A DNA stretch of 64,000 nucleotides from Sulfurivermis fontis. Lineage in GTDB: Bacteria; Pseudomonadota; Gammaproteobacteria; Thiohalomonadales; Thiohalomonadaceae. Of this stretch, positions 45,879-56,703 are shown one piece after another. The translations under genes were made by a program, and so were the position numbers. Under the pieces are notes generated by a model, which ran no database searches, was not told the origin of the DNA, and saw only the letters and a program-made list of their open reading frames with translations. The stretch's first letter is position 1, and every line of letters begins with the position of its first letter. The stretch covers positions 922,501 through 986,500 of the forward strand of contig NZ_AP018724.1 in assembly GCF_004001245.1 (NCBI RefSeq), given 5' to 3'.

Positions 45879-46598
45879 CCGGCGCGCGCACCGCACCGGC
45901 AGCATCTACATCGGACAGGCAAGGCTGTGCGCCTTGCCCTGGGGCAATCGGGATGATAGGGAGGCGAGCGGATAAGGATAGAATTGAAGGCTGCGCGGTT
46001 GTTCGATGTTCTTGCCGGGCGCATCTGTCAATCTCTGGTTTTCCCTGAGAAAAACGCCAAATGCGACAGCGCCCCGGCGCGAAAAGTTCCGCGATGGAAA
46101 CCAAACACCGGTCCACCGGCTGGGCAATGCCGTCATCCAACGGCTTGCACAGTCAGAACGTAACTTATTGATATTAAATGTTTCTTGAGCCCGGGCCAGT
46201 ACACGGAAAGCGACGCGATCCGGTGAGAAAACGGCCAACAGCGGACAGTTGGCCTTTGGGTGTTGGTGTCAATTTGGAATATGAAGGTCAACACGGAGAT
46301 TCCATAGACAGGCATGGCGGTTTATATGGACGCCTCCCGTTTGCCAAGGGCGATTTTGGTGTGTTGGGACAGATAGGCTGCAGTTCTATATCCGGCCTGT
46401 TGTGCAGGAATAGACCTGCTGGCCCTGATGGAATCCGCTGACCCGCGCCTCATTCTCCTGAAGGACTCGAAGTCCTTACCGCCATACAGGTTTGGCGGGT
46501 CACGGTCTGACCTGTTTGCCATCACACTTTATCGACCTTGCGCAACCTTTACGGCGGCCACTCCTTTCTTCAAAGTGGTTGATACACTCGTCAGGCAC
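45879..46598. other. Intergenic region, presumed to contain one end of the IS110 element
   Basis: About 720 bp with only short, unrelated frames that I cannot support. An AT-richer patch lies at 46150-46300. The part next to the transposase stop must contain one end of the IS110-family element and possibly its bridge RNA gene, but no boundary can be fixed because IS110 elements make no clear inverted repeats. Confidence 0.4.
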
Positions 46599-47624
46599 CT
46601 ATGCCGGCTGACTGACGAATCCCTTTTGGTACGTCCGTTCATGGGCGAGCATCGCCCAGATCGTTCGCGCCATCTTGTTGGCCAGGGCCACGACCGCGAC
46701 ATTCAGCGGCCGGCGCTGGCGTAATTTCGTGACCCACGGGCCGGGGTCTTTGGCGTGGGTCAGCACGGATCGCGCACCGTGAATCAGCAAGGTGCGCAGG
46801 TAGGTGTCACCGCGCTTGCTGATGCCGAGCAGTTTGATGCGCCCACCAGTGCCCACCTGTCGCGGCACCAGGCCGGCGAAGGCGGCGAACTCTCGCCCCG
46901 ACTTGAAGGCTTTGGCGTCGCCCATGATGGCGACCGCCGCCGTGGCGGTCAGCGGCCCGACACCAGGAATTTCAGCGATTCGCTTGCAAGCTTCGTCTTG
47001 CTTGAGCCACAGCTGGATGCGCTGCTCGATGGCGGCGATTTCCCCATCCAGCTTCTCGATGCGCGCCCATTGCTCGCGCAACGTATCGATCACCATTGCC
47101 GGCAGCCGGTCTTCCAGTCTGGCCAAAGCCGCAGCAATTCCCTTCCTGACCCCCGCTTTGCCCTGCGGCATCACTTCACCGTATTCGGCGAGCAACCCCC
47201 GCAGGCCGTTAATCTGCGCGGTGCGGAACTTGACCAACTGGCTCCTCATGCGGTGCAGCGCCAGGATGGCCTGCTGTTCTTCCGTCTTGATCGCCACCGC
47301 CTTGACGTGCGGCTGCTGCACCGCTGTCCAGATCGCCCGCGCGTCCTGCCGGTCGTTCTTGTTGCCGGTGACGAACGGCTTCACCGCCTTGCCTGGCAGG
47401 AGCTTGACCTGGTGGCCCAGCGCCGTGAGTTTCCTCGCCCAGTGCTGCGCACCGCCGCAGGCTTCCATCCCAATGAGGCATGGTTGCCGGTTAGCGAAGT
47501 GTTCGAGGAACTTCTCGCGCTTGAGCTGCAGGCTCACGATCTCTCCGGTCTCCATGTCGATCCAGTGCAACTGAAATACCCGCTTGGCGATATCCACGCC
47601 AACGACCGTTTTGCTACCATTCAT
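46599..47624 (-). CDS. IS110-family transposase (DEDD recombinase)
   Basis: A 341-residue IS110-family recombinase. The RuvC-like DEDD residues are seen: D11 in VVGVDIAKR, E54 in CLIGMEACGG, and D91 and D94 in GNKNDRQDARAI. The C-terminal Tnp_20 domain is clear (EIPGVGPLTATAAVAIMGD, then LLGISKRGDTYLRTLLIHGA). Start at the minus-strand ATG at 47624; the frame extends further but not with a usual N-terminus. IS110 recombinases use a bridge RNA made from one non-coding end. It appears intact. Confidence 0.93.
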   Translation of the reverse strand: MNGSKTVVGVDIAKRVFQLHWIDMETGEIVSLQLKREKFLEHFANRQPCLIGMEACGGAQHWARKLTALGHQVKLLPGKAVKPFVTGNKNDRQDARAIWTAVQQPHVKAVAIKTEEQQAILALHRMRSQLVKFRTAQINGLRGLLAEYGEVMPQGKAGVRKGIAAALARLEDRLPAMVIDTLREQWARIEKLDGEIAAIEQRIQLWLKQDEACKRIAEIPGVGPLTATAAVAIMGDAKAFKSGREFAAFAGLVPRQVGTGGRIKLLGISKRGDTYLRTLLIHGARSVLTHAKDPGPWVTKLRQRRPLNVAVVALANKMARTIWAMLAHERTYQKGFVSQPA

Positions 47625-47709
47625 TTCGGACCCTCCGGTTTGCCTGTGAAGACCTTCAGTATCTTCCACCTTGGGCACTTCGATGCCGTCGGCCCGTGAG
47701 GGTCCACCT

Positions 47710-47829
47710 TCATCCCACCCACACCGCAAAGCTATCCACGGCGCCGGGCGCCGCAGGTCCCTCCATACCGAAGACGGCCAGCGCGCCGGATAACTCGTGT
47801 TCAGCGCTCACGGGGTGGGAGGCGTCCAT
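47710..47829 (-). pseudogene. Possible gene 5' remnant upstream of IS110
   Basis: A 39-codon frame begins at a minus-strand ATG (47829) with a strong AAGGAG ribosome site 6-10 bp upstream. It encodes MDASHPVSAEHELSGALAVF and then runs to a stop near the likely IS110 boundary. It looks like the start of a gene cut by the insertion. I do not recognise the product, and no matching remainder is visible on the far side. Confidence 0.35.
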
Positions 47830-47848
47830 TCAATTCTCCTTGCCTTAG

Positions 47849-48001
47849 GGAAGGTCTGAATAAGTCCATCCTGGACTTCTCAGACCACGCCAAGCGAAAC
47901 GTGTGATTTTCGCTCGGCTTCATTTTTCAACGACTTATCGTCGTTGAAAAATGGCGGCACATCCCTGTGCCGCGGAAGCTCTGAACTTATTCAGAGCTTC
48001 C
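47849..48001 (-). mobile_element. MITE copy 4 (153 bp)
   Basis: Near-identical to copy 3, with the same internal deletion, and flanked by TTAG at 47845-47848 and 48002-48005. It contains no gene. It lies between the IS110 region and a small membrane protein gene. Confidence 0.92.
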
Positions 48002-48050
48002 TTAGGTTTTCATGGTTGGCAAACTGCCAGTGCATTTCGGAGGGAAAAAT

Positions 48051-48335
48051 ATGAAGATGACACCGAACGTTTCCGCAACGCCGCCCGGGTTCTCGCCAAT
48101 GATCCGGGTGCTGGCCGGCAGCGCCTTCGTGCTGCTCGCGGCGGGCCTGCTGGCCCTGTTCGCGCCGGACCTTCTGCCTTTTTCCGTTCAGAAGCCCGTT
48201 GCCATTGCGCTGATCGTCATCGGCGCTGTCCTCGAAACGGCAAGCGTGGTCCTGGTCATCAAGGGCCAGCGTCAACATGGAAGCGAACGCCTGCACAGCG
48301 TCTTGCAGGAAGCGAAAAAGCGCGACCGGCCGTAG
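48051..48335 (+). CDS. Small two-TM membrane protein, unknown
   Basis: A 94-residue protein with two hydrophobic segments (VLAGSAFVLLAAGLLALFA and AIALIVIGAVLETASVVLVI) and a basic tail. I do not recognise the family. The ATG at 48051 follows CGGAGGG at an ideal distance, so it is probably expressed. It heads a group of four small membrane protein genes (48051-50117), in two divergent or convergent pairs. Confidence 0.7.
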   Translation: MKMTPNVSATPPGFSPMIRVLAGSAFVLLAAGLLALFAPDLLPFSVQKPVAIALIVIGAVLETASVVLVIKGQRQHGSERLHSVLQEAKKRDRP

Positions 48336-48347
48336 GGCGTGCGCGCC

Positions 48348-48959
48348 ATGGCCAATCCGCCCCAATTCTCATCGAAACTGAACGGCGCACCCAGAGTGGA
48401 GGTGCGCCAGGATAGTATCCGGCTCGTCCAGCGCCGCCACTTCGGTTGGATATTTGTCGGCTTTCCGGTCTTTCTCGTGTCCGTTTTTTTGATCTCGGAA
48501 TATTCCAAAAATTCGGCCTTCCGGCATGATCCATGGGCTTACCTGGCGCAATGCTTCAAAAACTTCGAGTGGCCTGAATGGATCGCCTTCGGTGTTGCAA
48601 CGCTCCTGTTTTGTGTCTTCGTCATCAGCGGGTTGCTGTATGCGCTATGGGAGCGTGAGTTGGAAATCGATCTGAGGCGACGGCAATTCCGCTTCCGCAC
48701 CGGGCTCGCGGGCCGCATCACGACCATCACGGGCTCGACGGACGAGCTTCGTACCCTGCAATTGACCCGCCTGACCGCGACCGGCACGTCGACCGAAAGC
48801 CCCGCCAGGACTTACGAGTACTGGAGCCTCGATCTCGTGCTTCCCGGAGACGTGGAGCCCCTGAACCTCGGCCAGTGGGGACGTCACGAAGAAGCGATTG
48901 CGGAAGCCGGGCGTTGGCAGCAGTGGCTTCCAACGCTGGAACTGCAAGCCGGCAATTGA
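48348..48959 (+). CDS. Membrane protein, unknown (PH-like tail)
   Basis: A 203-residue product from the ATG at 48348, with GTG 48339 as an alternative. It has two membrane segments (IFVGFPVFLVSVFLIS and IAFGVATLLFCVFVISGLLY) and a soluble C-terminal half (LEIDLRRRQFRFRTGLAGRI onward). The layout resembles the convergent gene at 48985-49584, suggesting two diverged paralogues. Function unknown. It is 12 bp after the previous gene and is likely co-transcribed with it. Confidence 0.7.
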   Translation: MANPPQFSSKLNGAPRVEVRQDSIRLVQRRHFGWIFVGFPVFLVSVFLISEYSKNSAFRHDPWAYLAQCFKNFEWPEWIAFGVATLLFCVFVISGLLYALWERELEIDLRRRQFRFRTGLAGRITTITGSTDELRTLQLTRLTATGTSTESPARTYEYWSLDLVLPGDVEPLNLGQWGRHEEAIAEAGRWQQWLPTLELQAGN

Positions 48960-48984
48960 ACCTCGTCCGGCCAGACGTAGAGGT

Positions 48985-49584
48985 TCAGGACCGCCGCCCG
49001 TCGAACACGGGAATACCCAGCAATCCTGCGAGCAGATTCGCCTCCGACAGGATCGCGGTGGCGTCGGTATGGGAAACCAGATTGATGCGTCCGCCATCGT
49101 TGAGCACCAGGTTCAATTCAACGTTGACGATACTGCGGGAGTCTCCCGCCCATATGTCTTTTTCGAGCATTTCGATCTCGGCCACCTCGTCGAACTTCAG
49201 CATCGTCGCCTGTCGGCCCGATCCCAACCAGGGCAACAACGCCGGACGGGCGGGAATCTCGATGCGCCGGTTTAGCGGGTCGAAGCGCGCACCTGCGCTG
49301 AAGAGCTGTCGCAGGTGGCGGCCGATGCCAACGAACAGCCCGCCTGCGCATAAAAATGCCAGGGCGCCCGGCAAGAAGCCATGCCCTAGCTGGAGCGGCA
49401 CACCGGCCAGCGCCGCATAGCCCAGATAAAGGAAAACGCCGGCAAATGCCCGCGAGATACCGGTGGAACGATACTCCCAGACCCGGCCATCGCGCATGAG
49501 TTTTTGGGTGACAAAACTTGCGCCCCGGCCGGACTCCAACGGCTGACGGGGCCTGCGGCGCGAGATATCGCGATCGACCGGCAC
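48985..49584 (-). CDS. Membrane protein, unknown
   Basis: A 199-residue protein with two central membrane segments (FAGVFLYLGYAALAGVPL and ALAFLCAGGLFVGIG) followed by a soluble tail (RFDPLNRRIEIPARPALLP, then EVAEIEMLEKDIWAGDSRS). The tail has the same order of features as the 48348 product. It starts 2 bp after the DUF3592 gene on the same strand. No function can be given. Confidence 0.7.
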   Translation of the reverse strand: MPVDRDISRRRPRQPLESGRGASFVTQKLMRDGRVWEYRSTGISRAFAGVFLYLGYAALAGVPLQLGHGFLPGALAFLCAGGLFVGIGRHLRQLFSAGARFDPLNRRIEIPARPALLPWLGSGRQATMLKFDEVAEIEMLEKDIWAGDSRSIVNVELNLVLNDGGRINLVSHTDATAILSEANLLAGLLGIPVFDGRRS

Positions 49585-49586
49585 GC

Positions 49587-50117
49587 TTACTCACCTCCTG
49601 GATGACTGGCCCCAATCCTTCCCGATGCCAGTCCAAGGCCAATGGCAATGAAGATGAGAGGGATGCCCCGCCCCAATAATCCGCCCATGTATTCGGCAAC
49701 GAGATAGGACTCTGCGGGCGACCGCGGGTTGTAGCGCACCCGCACCCGACTGCCGGGCGGAAAGCGTTGGGCCCAGCGTGCAGCACTGGCCTCTGTGCTG
49801 GTATTCACCAATCCTCCGGGAGCGATCTCATCACCTGTGTATTCGCGTCCTTTGACCGTGTAGCGATAGCGGATGGTCGGTGAAAAGACCCCAGGCGAGA
49901 AATTCCTGGGTTCGCCGCCGAACCAATTGTCCCTGTCAATTTCGATGGTGCTGTCGAGAATCATCCCCTCGGCAGTAGGCCAACGCTGGCAGGCGGCCGC
50001 CAACTGGCGAATCTTCCAGTCCTTGTAGAGGGCGACGAGACCCGCGACGATCAGCACACAACCGATCGGCTGTCTGGGATCTTCGGCCCAACTGGCCAGC
50101 AAACTCAGCAAGTCCAT
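49587..50117 (-). CDS. DUF3592 domain membrane protein
   Basis: A 176-residue protein with an N-terminal membrane segment (IGCVLIVAGLVALYKDW), a soluble DUF3592 domain (about 35-140; PTIRYRYTVKGREYTGDEI, then GSRVRVRYNPRSPAESYL), and a second segment (LLGRGIPLIFIAIGLGLA). The DUF3592 family is widespread and of unknown role. Its start lies inside the end of the AbiEii remnant frame. Confidence 0.8.
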   Translation of the reverse strand: MDLLSLLASWAEDPRQPIGCVLIVAGLVALYKDWKIRQLAAACQRWPTAEGMILDSTIEIDRDNWFGGEPRNFSPGVFSPTIRYRYTVKGREYTGDEIAPGGLVNTSTEASAARWAQRFPPGSRVRVRYNPRSPAESYLVAEYMGGLLGRGIPLIFIAIGLGLASGRIGASHPGGE

Positions 50118-50323
50118 GGCGTCATAAGTTTCGATTCAATTCTTTCATGCCTATCCACCCTCGCGATCGCTCCGATGGTGGCGAATCCCTCGCACTCAGG
50201 CCGGAGGCGGCACTGCCGAAATGCCTCGAGCAGGTTGAGGACGAGGCTGAAGTCCTGCATGTCGGTGCGGGCCTTGGCGAGCAGTCGTGCACGGACCGAG
50301 GCGGCGGTGTTCCGGCTGCTCAC
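50105..50323 (-). pseudogene. AbiEii toxin remnant
   Basis: The frame starts at a GTG overlapping the abiEi stop (GTGA), as in intact abiE operons. Its first 30 residues (SSRNTAASVRARLLAKARTD, then MQDFSLVLN) look like the N-terminus of an AbiEii/AbiGii nucleotidyltransferase. It then jumps to unrelated sequence (LLEAFRQCRLRPECEGF) and stops after 72 codons, where family members have 250-300. All catalytic residues are lost. Confidence 0.75.
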
Positions 50324-50919
50324 GTCAGGCTCTCCAAGTAGGGGCGCATGACGTTGGCCACCCGGCACGGCTTGGCAAACTGCCACAGTTCGTCCATGCC
50401 GACGCGCTTCCCATTCCAGGCCTCACGCAGCGCCTCCAGCGCGACATCCAGGCCGATCTTGTTGCGGAACTTGAAGCAGTCGGCCACCGTCCGGGCGACG
50501 TTGGTCACGCGCACCGGCACACCATCGATGAGGCGCTCCTCGATCCCCTCCGTCAGCGCGGCGCCAGAGAAGCGCACGATGCGCAGCGGGGGATAGTCCA
50601 TCTTTGGCGCGCGTGCCTTGTTGGGGATTGCCAGCCAGACCTCGAACGGCGACTGTGTGGTGAGTTCATGTAGGCGCAGTGCCGACAGCAGGCAGATGAT
50701 GGCTTGCGGGTGCTTGCGTGCCACCTCGGCGAGTGCACCGTGTTCCGAGACGGGCCGGTCCGGAATCGCGTACAGGCCCCGTCCCACGCGCTGGAGCAGC
50801 CCTTGGCGCACCAGCCGCGTGAGGGCGACCGTGGGCAGCCCGCGCTCATTGAGATCGCGTGGGCGAATAAGGCCGCGCTGGGCGGCAAGAACCAGAATGT
50901 TCTGGTGCGAACTGTCCAT
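50320..50919 (-). CDS. abiEi: AbiEi-family antitoxin / transcriptional regulator
   Basis: A 199-residue AbiEi protein of type IV toxin-antitoxin systems. It has an N-terminal winged helix (QRGLIRPRDLNERGLPTVAL, then GLLQRVGRGLYAIPD) and the C-terminal AbiEi antitoxin domain (GVPVRVTNVARTVADCFKFR). In intact systems it represses its own operon and counters AbiEii. Here the toxin is broken, so only the antitoxin remains. The start has no other nearby candidate. Confidence 0.88.
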   Translation of the reverse strand: MDSSHQNILVLAAQRGLIRPRDLNERGLPTVALTRLVRQGLLQRVGRGLYAIPDRPVSEHGALAEVARKHPQAIICLLSALRLHELTTQSPFEVWLAIPNKARAPKMDYPPLRIVRFSGAALTEGIEERLIDGVPVRVTNVARTVADCFKFRNKIGLDVALEALREAWNGKRVGMDELWQFAKPCRVANVMRPYLESLT

Positions 50920-51042
50920 GCCGTCATGATGTTGCGAAACGTCGGTAGCTGTAAAGAACTACCGACAAAACACAACTGGCATGGGTTCCTTTGCATGATG
51001 CCGCAATTCCAACTGGCGGTAGGCTACAGGCACCCCTTGACC

Positions 51043-51085
51043 ATACCGAGTAGTCGGTTAGGATAAAAAACCAACTAATCGGTAT
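51043..51085. promoter_or_regulatory. Inverted-repeat operator before tetR
   Basis: ATACCGAGTAGTCGGTT (51043-51059) and AACCAACTAATCGGTAT (51069-51085) form an inverted repeat with two mismatches around a 9-bp spacer. Each arm contains a TACCGA-TAGT-GGT element. It ends 3 bp before the TetR start, so self-repression is expected. Confidence 0.8.
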
Positions 51086-51088
51086 GAA

Positions 51089-51730
51089 ATGAGGATGATC
51101 AAAGCCGCCGTCACCGCCCGCGGGCAGGATTCGCGCCAGCGCCTCTTGGACGCCGCGCTCGGTGTGTTCCGTACGAAGGGCTACACCGCGACGACGGTGG
51201 ACGATCTGTGCGCCGCAGCCGGCGTCACCAAGGGCAGCTTCTTTCACCACTTCGACAGCAAGGAGGCGGCCGCGCTGGCCGCGATCACGCACTGGAACGA
51301 CACCACCGGCGCGCTGTTTGCCGCCGCGCCGTACTGGCAGGTCGAGGATCCGCGCCAGCGGCTGCTTGCCTACCTCGACTTCCGCGCCGGGCTGGTGCGC
51401 GGGGCGATCCCGGAGTTCACCTGCCTGCTCGGCACCCTGGTGCAGGAAACCTTCGCAAGTCATTCAGCGCTGCAAACGGCCTGCGGCGCCGGCATCGAGG
51501 CGCACGCACAGACCCTCGTGCCGACGATCGAAGCGGCCAAGGCGAAGTACGCACCGGGCGCCGAATGGAGCGCCGAAAGCCTCGCGCGCCACACCCAGGC
51601 CGTGTTGCAAGGCGGCTTCGTGCTCGCCAAAGCCATGAACGACCCGCAGGCCGCGCTCGATGCCCTCGCGCATTTGAAGCGCTACGTGGCGCAGCTGTTG
51701 CCCATCCCCACGGCAAGGAGATCGCGATGA
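51089..51730 (+). CDS. TetR/AcrR-family regulator
   Basis: A 213-residue repressor. The N-terminal helix-turn-helix is clear (SRQRLLDAALGVFRTKGYTA, then DLCAAAGVTKGSFFHHFDSK). The C-terminal ligand domain resembles the TetR_C group of AcrR-like regulators. The start is ATG 51089; others at 51084 and 51095 are close. It overlaps the next gene by 4 bp. It probably controls the two downstream small enzymes. Confidence 0.92.
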   Translation: MRMIKAAVTARGQDSRQRLLDAALGVFRTKGYTATTVDDLCAAAGVTKGSFFHHFDSKEAAALAAITHWNDTTGALFAAAPYWQVEDPRQRLLAYLDFRAGLVRGAIPEFTCLLGTLVQETFASHSALQTACGAGIEAHAQTLVPTIEAAKAKYAPGAEWSAESLARHTQAVLQGGFVLAKAMNDPQAALDALAHLKRYVAQLLPIPTARRSR

Positions 51731-52169
51731 ACAACGATCCGCGCCTGGCAGGTGCCCCCGACCGGGTGACGACCGTAGACGCGACCGCCGAAGTCACGGC
51801 GCTGATCCGTCGTTGGGAGGGCGCGATCCAGGCCGACGACAGGGCAGGGATACTGGTGCATCACACCGAGGACATCGTGATGTTCGATGTGCCCGAGCCC
51901 TTGCAGTCGCTTGGGCTTGCGGCCTACCACAAGACCTGGGACCTGTTCTTCCGCTATGGCACGCCGCACCCAGAACTCTTCGTCATCGAGGAGCTGCGCG
52001 TCACCGCCGGATCGGACGTGGCCTTCGCCACGGGACTCTTGCGCATCGGCGGCTCGCCCTCACCCGTGTGCCGATTGACCCTGGGGCTCGTCAAGCGCGA
52101 TGGCCAGTGGCTCATCGCCCACGAGCACCACTCCGCGCCCCACGCCCTCGAAGCTGAGGAGCCTCGCTC

Positions 52170-52173
<4 letters not shown>
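51727..52173 (+). CDS. SnoaL-like / ketosteroid isomerase-fold protein
   Basis: A 148-residue protein of the SgcJ/EcaC-like NTF2 superfamily. The block VTALIRRWEGAIQADDRAGI, then HHTEDIVMFDVPEPLQSLG and ending GLVKRDGQWLIAHEHHSAPH, fits the YybH-type group. Members are of varied or unknown activity. An AAGGAG ribosome site lies within the tetR end. It overlaps the VOC-family gene by 4 bp. Confidence 0.85.
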
Positions 52174-52703
<530 letters not shown>

Positions 52704-52769
52704 GCGCGCATCGTATTTTCGGCATGCCCTTCGCCAAAAGAGCCGTAGGCTCGACAAGGAACTGAGACC

Positions 52770-52952
52770 ATGTTCCGTTTCCTCGGGGTCTGCCTTCTTG
52801 TCTACGTTGCTTGGTCGCTTTACTGTGGCGAGGTCACCGGCAAGGACCGCTGGACCCGCAAGACCGTGTCGCGCGATGGGGCGCCGGGCGAGTACTGGAG
52901 GGTGATCGGCGTGTACAGTCTGTTGGGCGCGATGTGCCTCTTCTGGTTCTGA
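52770..52952 (+). CDS. Small membrane protein, 60 aa
   Basis: A 60-residue protein with an N-terminal hydrophobic segment (FRFLGVCLLVYVAWSLYCG) and a C-terminal one (YWRVIGVYSLLGAMCLFWF). It is 7 bp upstream of the next membrane protein gene, with which it probably forms an operon. Family unknown. The ribosome site is weak. Confidence 0.55.
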   Translation: MFRFLGVCLLVYVAWSLYCGEVTGKDRWTRKTVSRDGAPGEYWRVIGVYSLLGAMCLFWF

Positions 52953-52959
52953 GTTCACC

Positions 52960-53706
52960 ATGAGCGACCGGTTCGAAACTCCGCCTGGCGTCAAATGGGT
53001 GTTGGTCCTCGGCCTCGCGGGCTTCCTCGCGGGCTTTGTCGGCCCCCTGCTGCTGGCACCGGATGCGAACCTGGGCCCGGCCATCGGCATCTTCATTTCC
53101 GGGCCGGTGGGCGCGGCGCTGGGCGTGCTGCTCTGGGCCTTGTGCGCACTCGTCAAGCCAGTGGCGCGCACCCAATGGCGTCTGCTGTATGCGGTCACGA
53201 CGCTCGGCGTGCTCGCGACATTGCTGTCGATCCGGCCGGAGCCGACCTGGTTGGGCTACGTTTTCGAAGGGCGGGTGCAGTCGTGCGCGCCGCCCGCCGC
53301 GCTCGAGGCCGACGTGCTCGGCTACTGGCGCAAGCGTATCGCGGAAGTGAATTGGGCGGCACCGCGCCCGGGCTGGGAAGACCAGATGCGCGGAATGCTG
53401 CGCGACGCGCCCGGCGTGGTGGTGTCGGTGCGCCTCGAGCGCCGCAACGCGATCCGGCAAAACCGCCTGCTGTGGAATCGCGAGGCGTTCGCCGCGGGCT
53501 GGCAGCCGCAAGACGAGGACGTGTCCTTCTATCTCGAAAATGGCAACTGCGCCGCGTTTCCGGCGGGCCGCGACCTTCGCGCCTATCAGCCGCTCACGTA
53601 CGACGGCCGACCGGTCGATGTCACCGCGTGGCCACCGTCGGAACTCCTGCGCGTGCTGCGCGCGGCGGTGCTCGACGACATTCCCGAGCGTTGGCGCGGC
53701 CTCTGA
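52960..53706 (+). CDS. Membrane protein, unknown
   Basis: A 248-residue protein with three membrane segments in its first 85 residues (WVLVLGLAGFLAGFVGPLLL, GIFISGPVGAALGVLLWAL and LLYAVTTLGVLATLLSI). A soluble domain of about 160 residues follows, with DAPGVVVSVRLERRNAIRQN. I do not recognise the family. It is paired with the 60-residue gene before it. Confidence 0.65.
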   Translation: MSDRFETPPGVKWVLVLGLAGFLAGFVGPLLLAPDANLGPAIGIFISGPVGAALGVLLWALCALVKPVARTQWRLLYAVTTLGVLATLLSIRPEPTWLGYVFEGRVQSCAPPAALEADVLGYWRKRIAEVNWAAPRPGWEDQMRGMLRDAPGVVVSVRLERRNAIRQNRLLWNREAFAAGWQPQDEDVSFYLENGNCAAFPAGRDLRAYQPLTYDGRPVDVTAWPPSELLRVLRAAVLDDIPERWRGL

Positions 53707-53758
53707 GTCCCGTCGTGCTAGCGGGAGCGTACCACTGCCATGAACGCGAGCGAGCGGG

Positions 53759-54046
53759 CTACGAGGGGCGCACCGTGGCGGAGTCCGCTCTCGTCGCCAG
53801 ATGCGCGGCAAGCTTGTCGAGCGTCTGGACCCCATAGCCGACCGCGCCAAAGCCGATCGTCGCCTCGCGCTGTGCCCGTGTGGGATGCAACTGCCGCAGG
53901 GTCAGCACGGTGCGTCCATCGGACTGTTCGTCGAAAGTGACGAGCATGCGGAACATGCCGGGATCGTCATCGCGGTCCGCACCATGATCGACCTCGATGC
54001 GTCGCGGCGATGGGTTTTGGGTGTAGTGCAGTGTTCGCGAGCTGCC
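53759..54046 (-). pseudogene. SRPBCC (AHSA1-like) gene, C-terminal remnant
   Basis: The minus-strand frame gives RRIEVDHGADRDDDPGMFRM, TVLTLRQLHPTRAQREATIG and FGAVGYGVQTLDKLAAHLAT, the typical C-terminal half of an AHSA1/SRPBCC protein. A stop lies about 30 codons before the internal Met, and the N-terminal half is absent. It marks the edge where the mercury segment was joined. Confidence 0.7.
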
Positions 54047-54213
54047 TCAGTCATCCTCGCGCGATGGATAACCGATGGCAGTGATGCACGAGTAAGTCAT
54101 GGTCACGAATGACCGTTTGCGTGTGCTCCGGCGAAGACGTTGGCCTTGTGTCGAGAGAACTTCAGAGCAAAAGAGCGTGGAACCGGGCAACATTGGGGCA
54201 CAGGGCCGCCACC

Positions 54214-54540
54214 GACACGCCGACGCCGATCCAGCTCGCGCTCGCCCGCGGCCACCGCTGGCTGGCGATGGTGGACAAATTCGCCGGGAGCGAATTTGGA
54301 CGGCGTAGCCGGCCCCGAAGGGGGGAGCCCCAGGGACGGGGCGAACAATCCGGCGTGGCACGCACGCTATCCGAGGTGGCCGAACGCGAGGGGATGGATC
54401 GGGCCTACGTGAGCCGGATGGTGAACCTCACCACCCTGGCGCCGGACATCGTCGCCGCCATACTCGACGAGACTCTGCCGCCGGAGGTGACGCTGTTCGA
54501 CCTGGCGTCGGGGACGCCGCTGTTGTGGGAGGAGCAGCGG
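54214..54540 (+). repeat. 327-bp direct repeat, left copy
   Basis: Matches 57757-58083 with only about three base differences (for example at 54323 and 54337 regions within the hairpin element). It carries a ParB-like helix-turn-helix coding segment. The two copies bracket the mer genes and a serine-recombinase remnant. Confidence 0.95.
54277..54342 (+). repeat. In-frame hairpin-array element (a)
   Basis: Four short stems follow each other: AAATTCGC/GCGAATTT with loop CGGGA; GGC-GTA-GCC; CCCC-GAA-GGGG; GCCCC-AGGGAC-GGGGC. The element lies in the coding frame of the helix-turn-helix gene between LAMVD and ARTLSEV, where related proteins have only a few residues. It is part of the 327-bp duplication, so it is the same insertion as element (d). 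Confidence 0.85.
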
Positions 54541-54569
54541 GCGCGTTTGTGGAACACCCGCAAGGCAGA

Positions 54570-56292
<1,723 letters not shown>

Positions 56293-56305
56293 GATGAACT
56301 CCTGA

Positions 56306-56668
56306 TCAGTAGAAAAAAGGCAAGACGTAGGGAAAACCGAGCGCGACCAGAACGAGGGCGACCACGATCCAGAAAATCAGCTTATACGTGGTGCTCACCT
56401 GAGGAATCGCACACACCTCGCCCGGCTTGCAGGCTTGCACCGGGCGGAAAATGCGCCGCCAAGCGAAGAACATCGCGACGAGCGCCGCACCGATGAAAAT
56501 CGGACGATACGGTTCCAGCGCCGTCAAATTGCCGATCCATGCGCCACTGAATCCAAGGGCAACGAGGACCAAGGGGCCGAGACAACACGTCGAAGCGAGG
56601 ATCGCGGCCAGTCCGCCAGCGAGCAGTGCGCCGCGTCCTGTTTGCGTTTCTGGTGGTGATTCGGACAT
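56306..56668 (-). CDS. merT: Mercury transporter MerT
   Basis: MerT moves Hg(II) across the inner membrane. The 120 residues have three membrane segments, the first Cys pair in LASTCCLGP (C28, C29) and a second pair in [12 protein letters not shown] (C80, C86). The frame is open to 56734, but the ATG at 56668 follows AAGGAGAA and gives the normal start. Confidence 0.95.
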   Translation of the reverse strand: MSESPPETQTGRGALLAGGLAAILASTCCLGPLVLVALGFSGAWIGNLTALEPYRPIFIGAALVAMFFAWRRIFRPVQACKPGEVCAIPQVSTTYKLIFWIVVALVLVALGFPYVLPFFY

Positions 56669-56703
56669 CGGGTTCTCCTTTTGAATGCGGAAGGAATAGC
56701 GTA

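Noticed and set aside
46599-47624. Possible loss of the catalytic Ser in the IS110 enzyme (GTGG in place of SSGG)
   Set aside because: The VGTGG form is, as far as I recall, common in working IS110 relatives. I cannot place the nucleophile with certainty, so I do not call it inactive.
47951-48415. Open frame starting MAAHPCAAEALNLF inside the MITE, also seen at 45824
   Set aside because: The frame arises from MITE hairpin sequence and has no family match or ribosome site.
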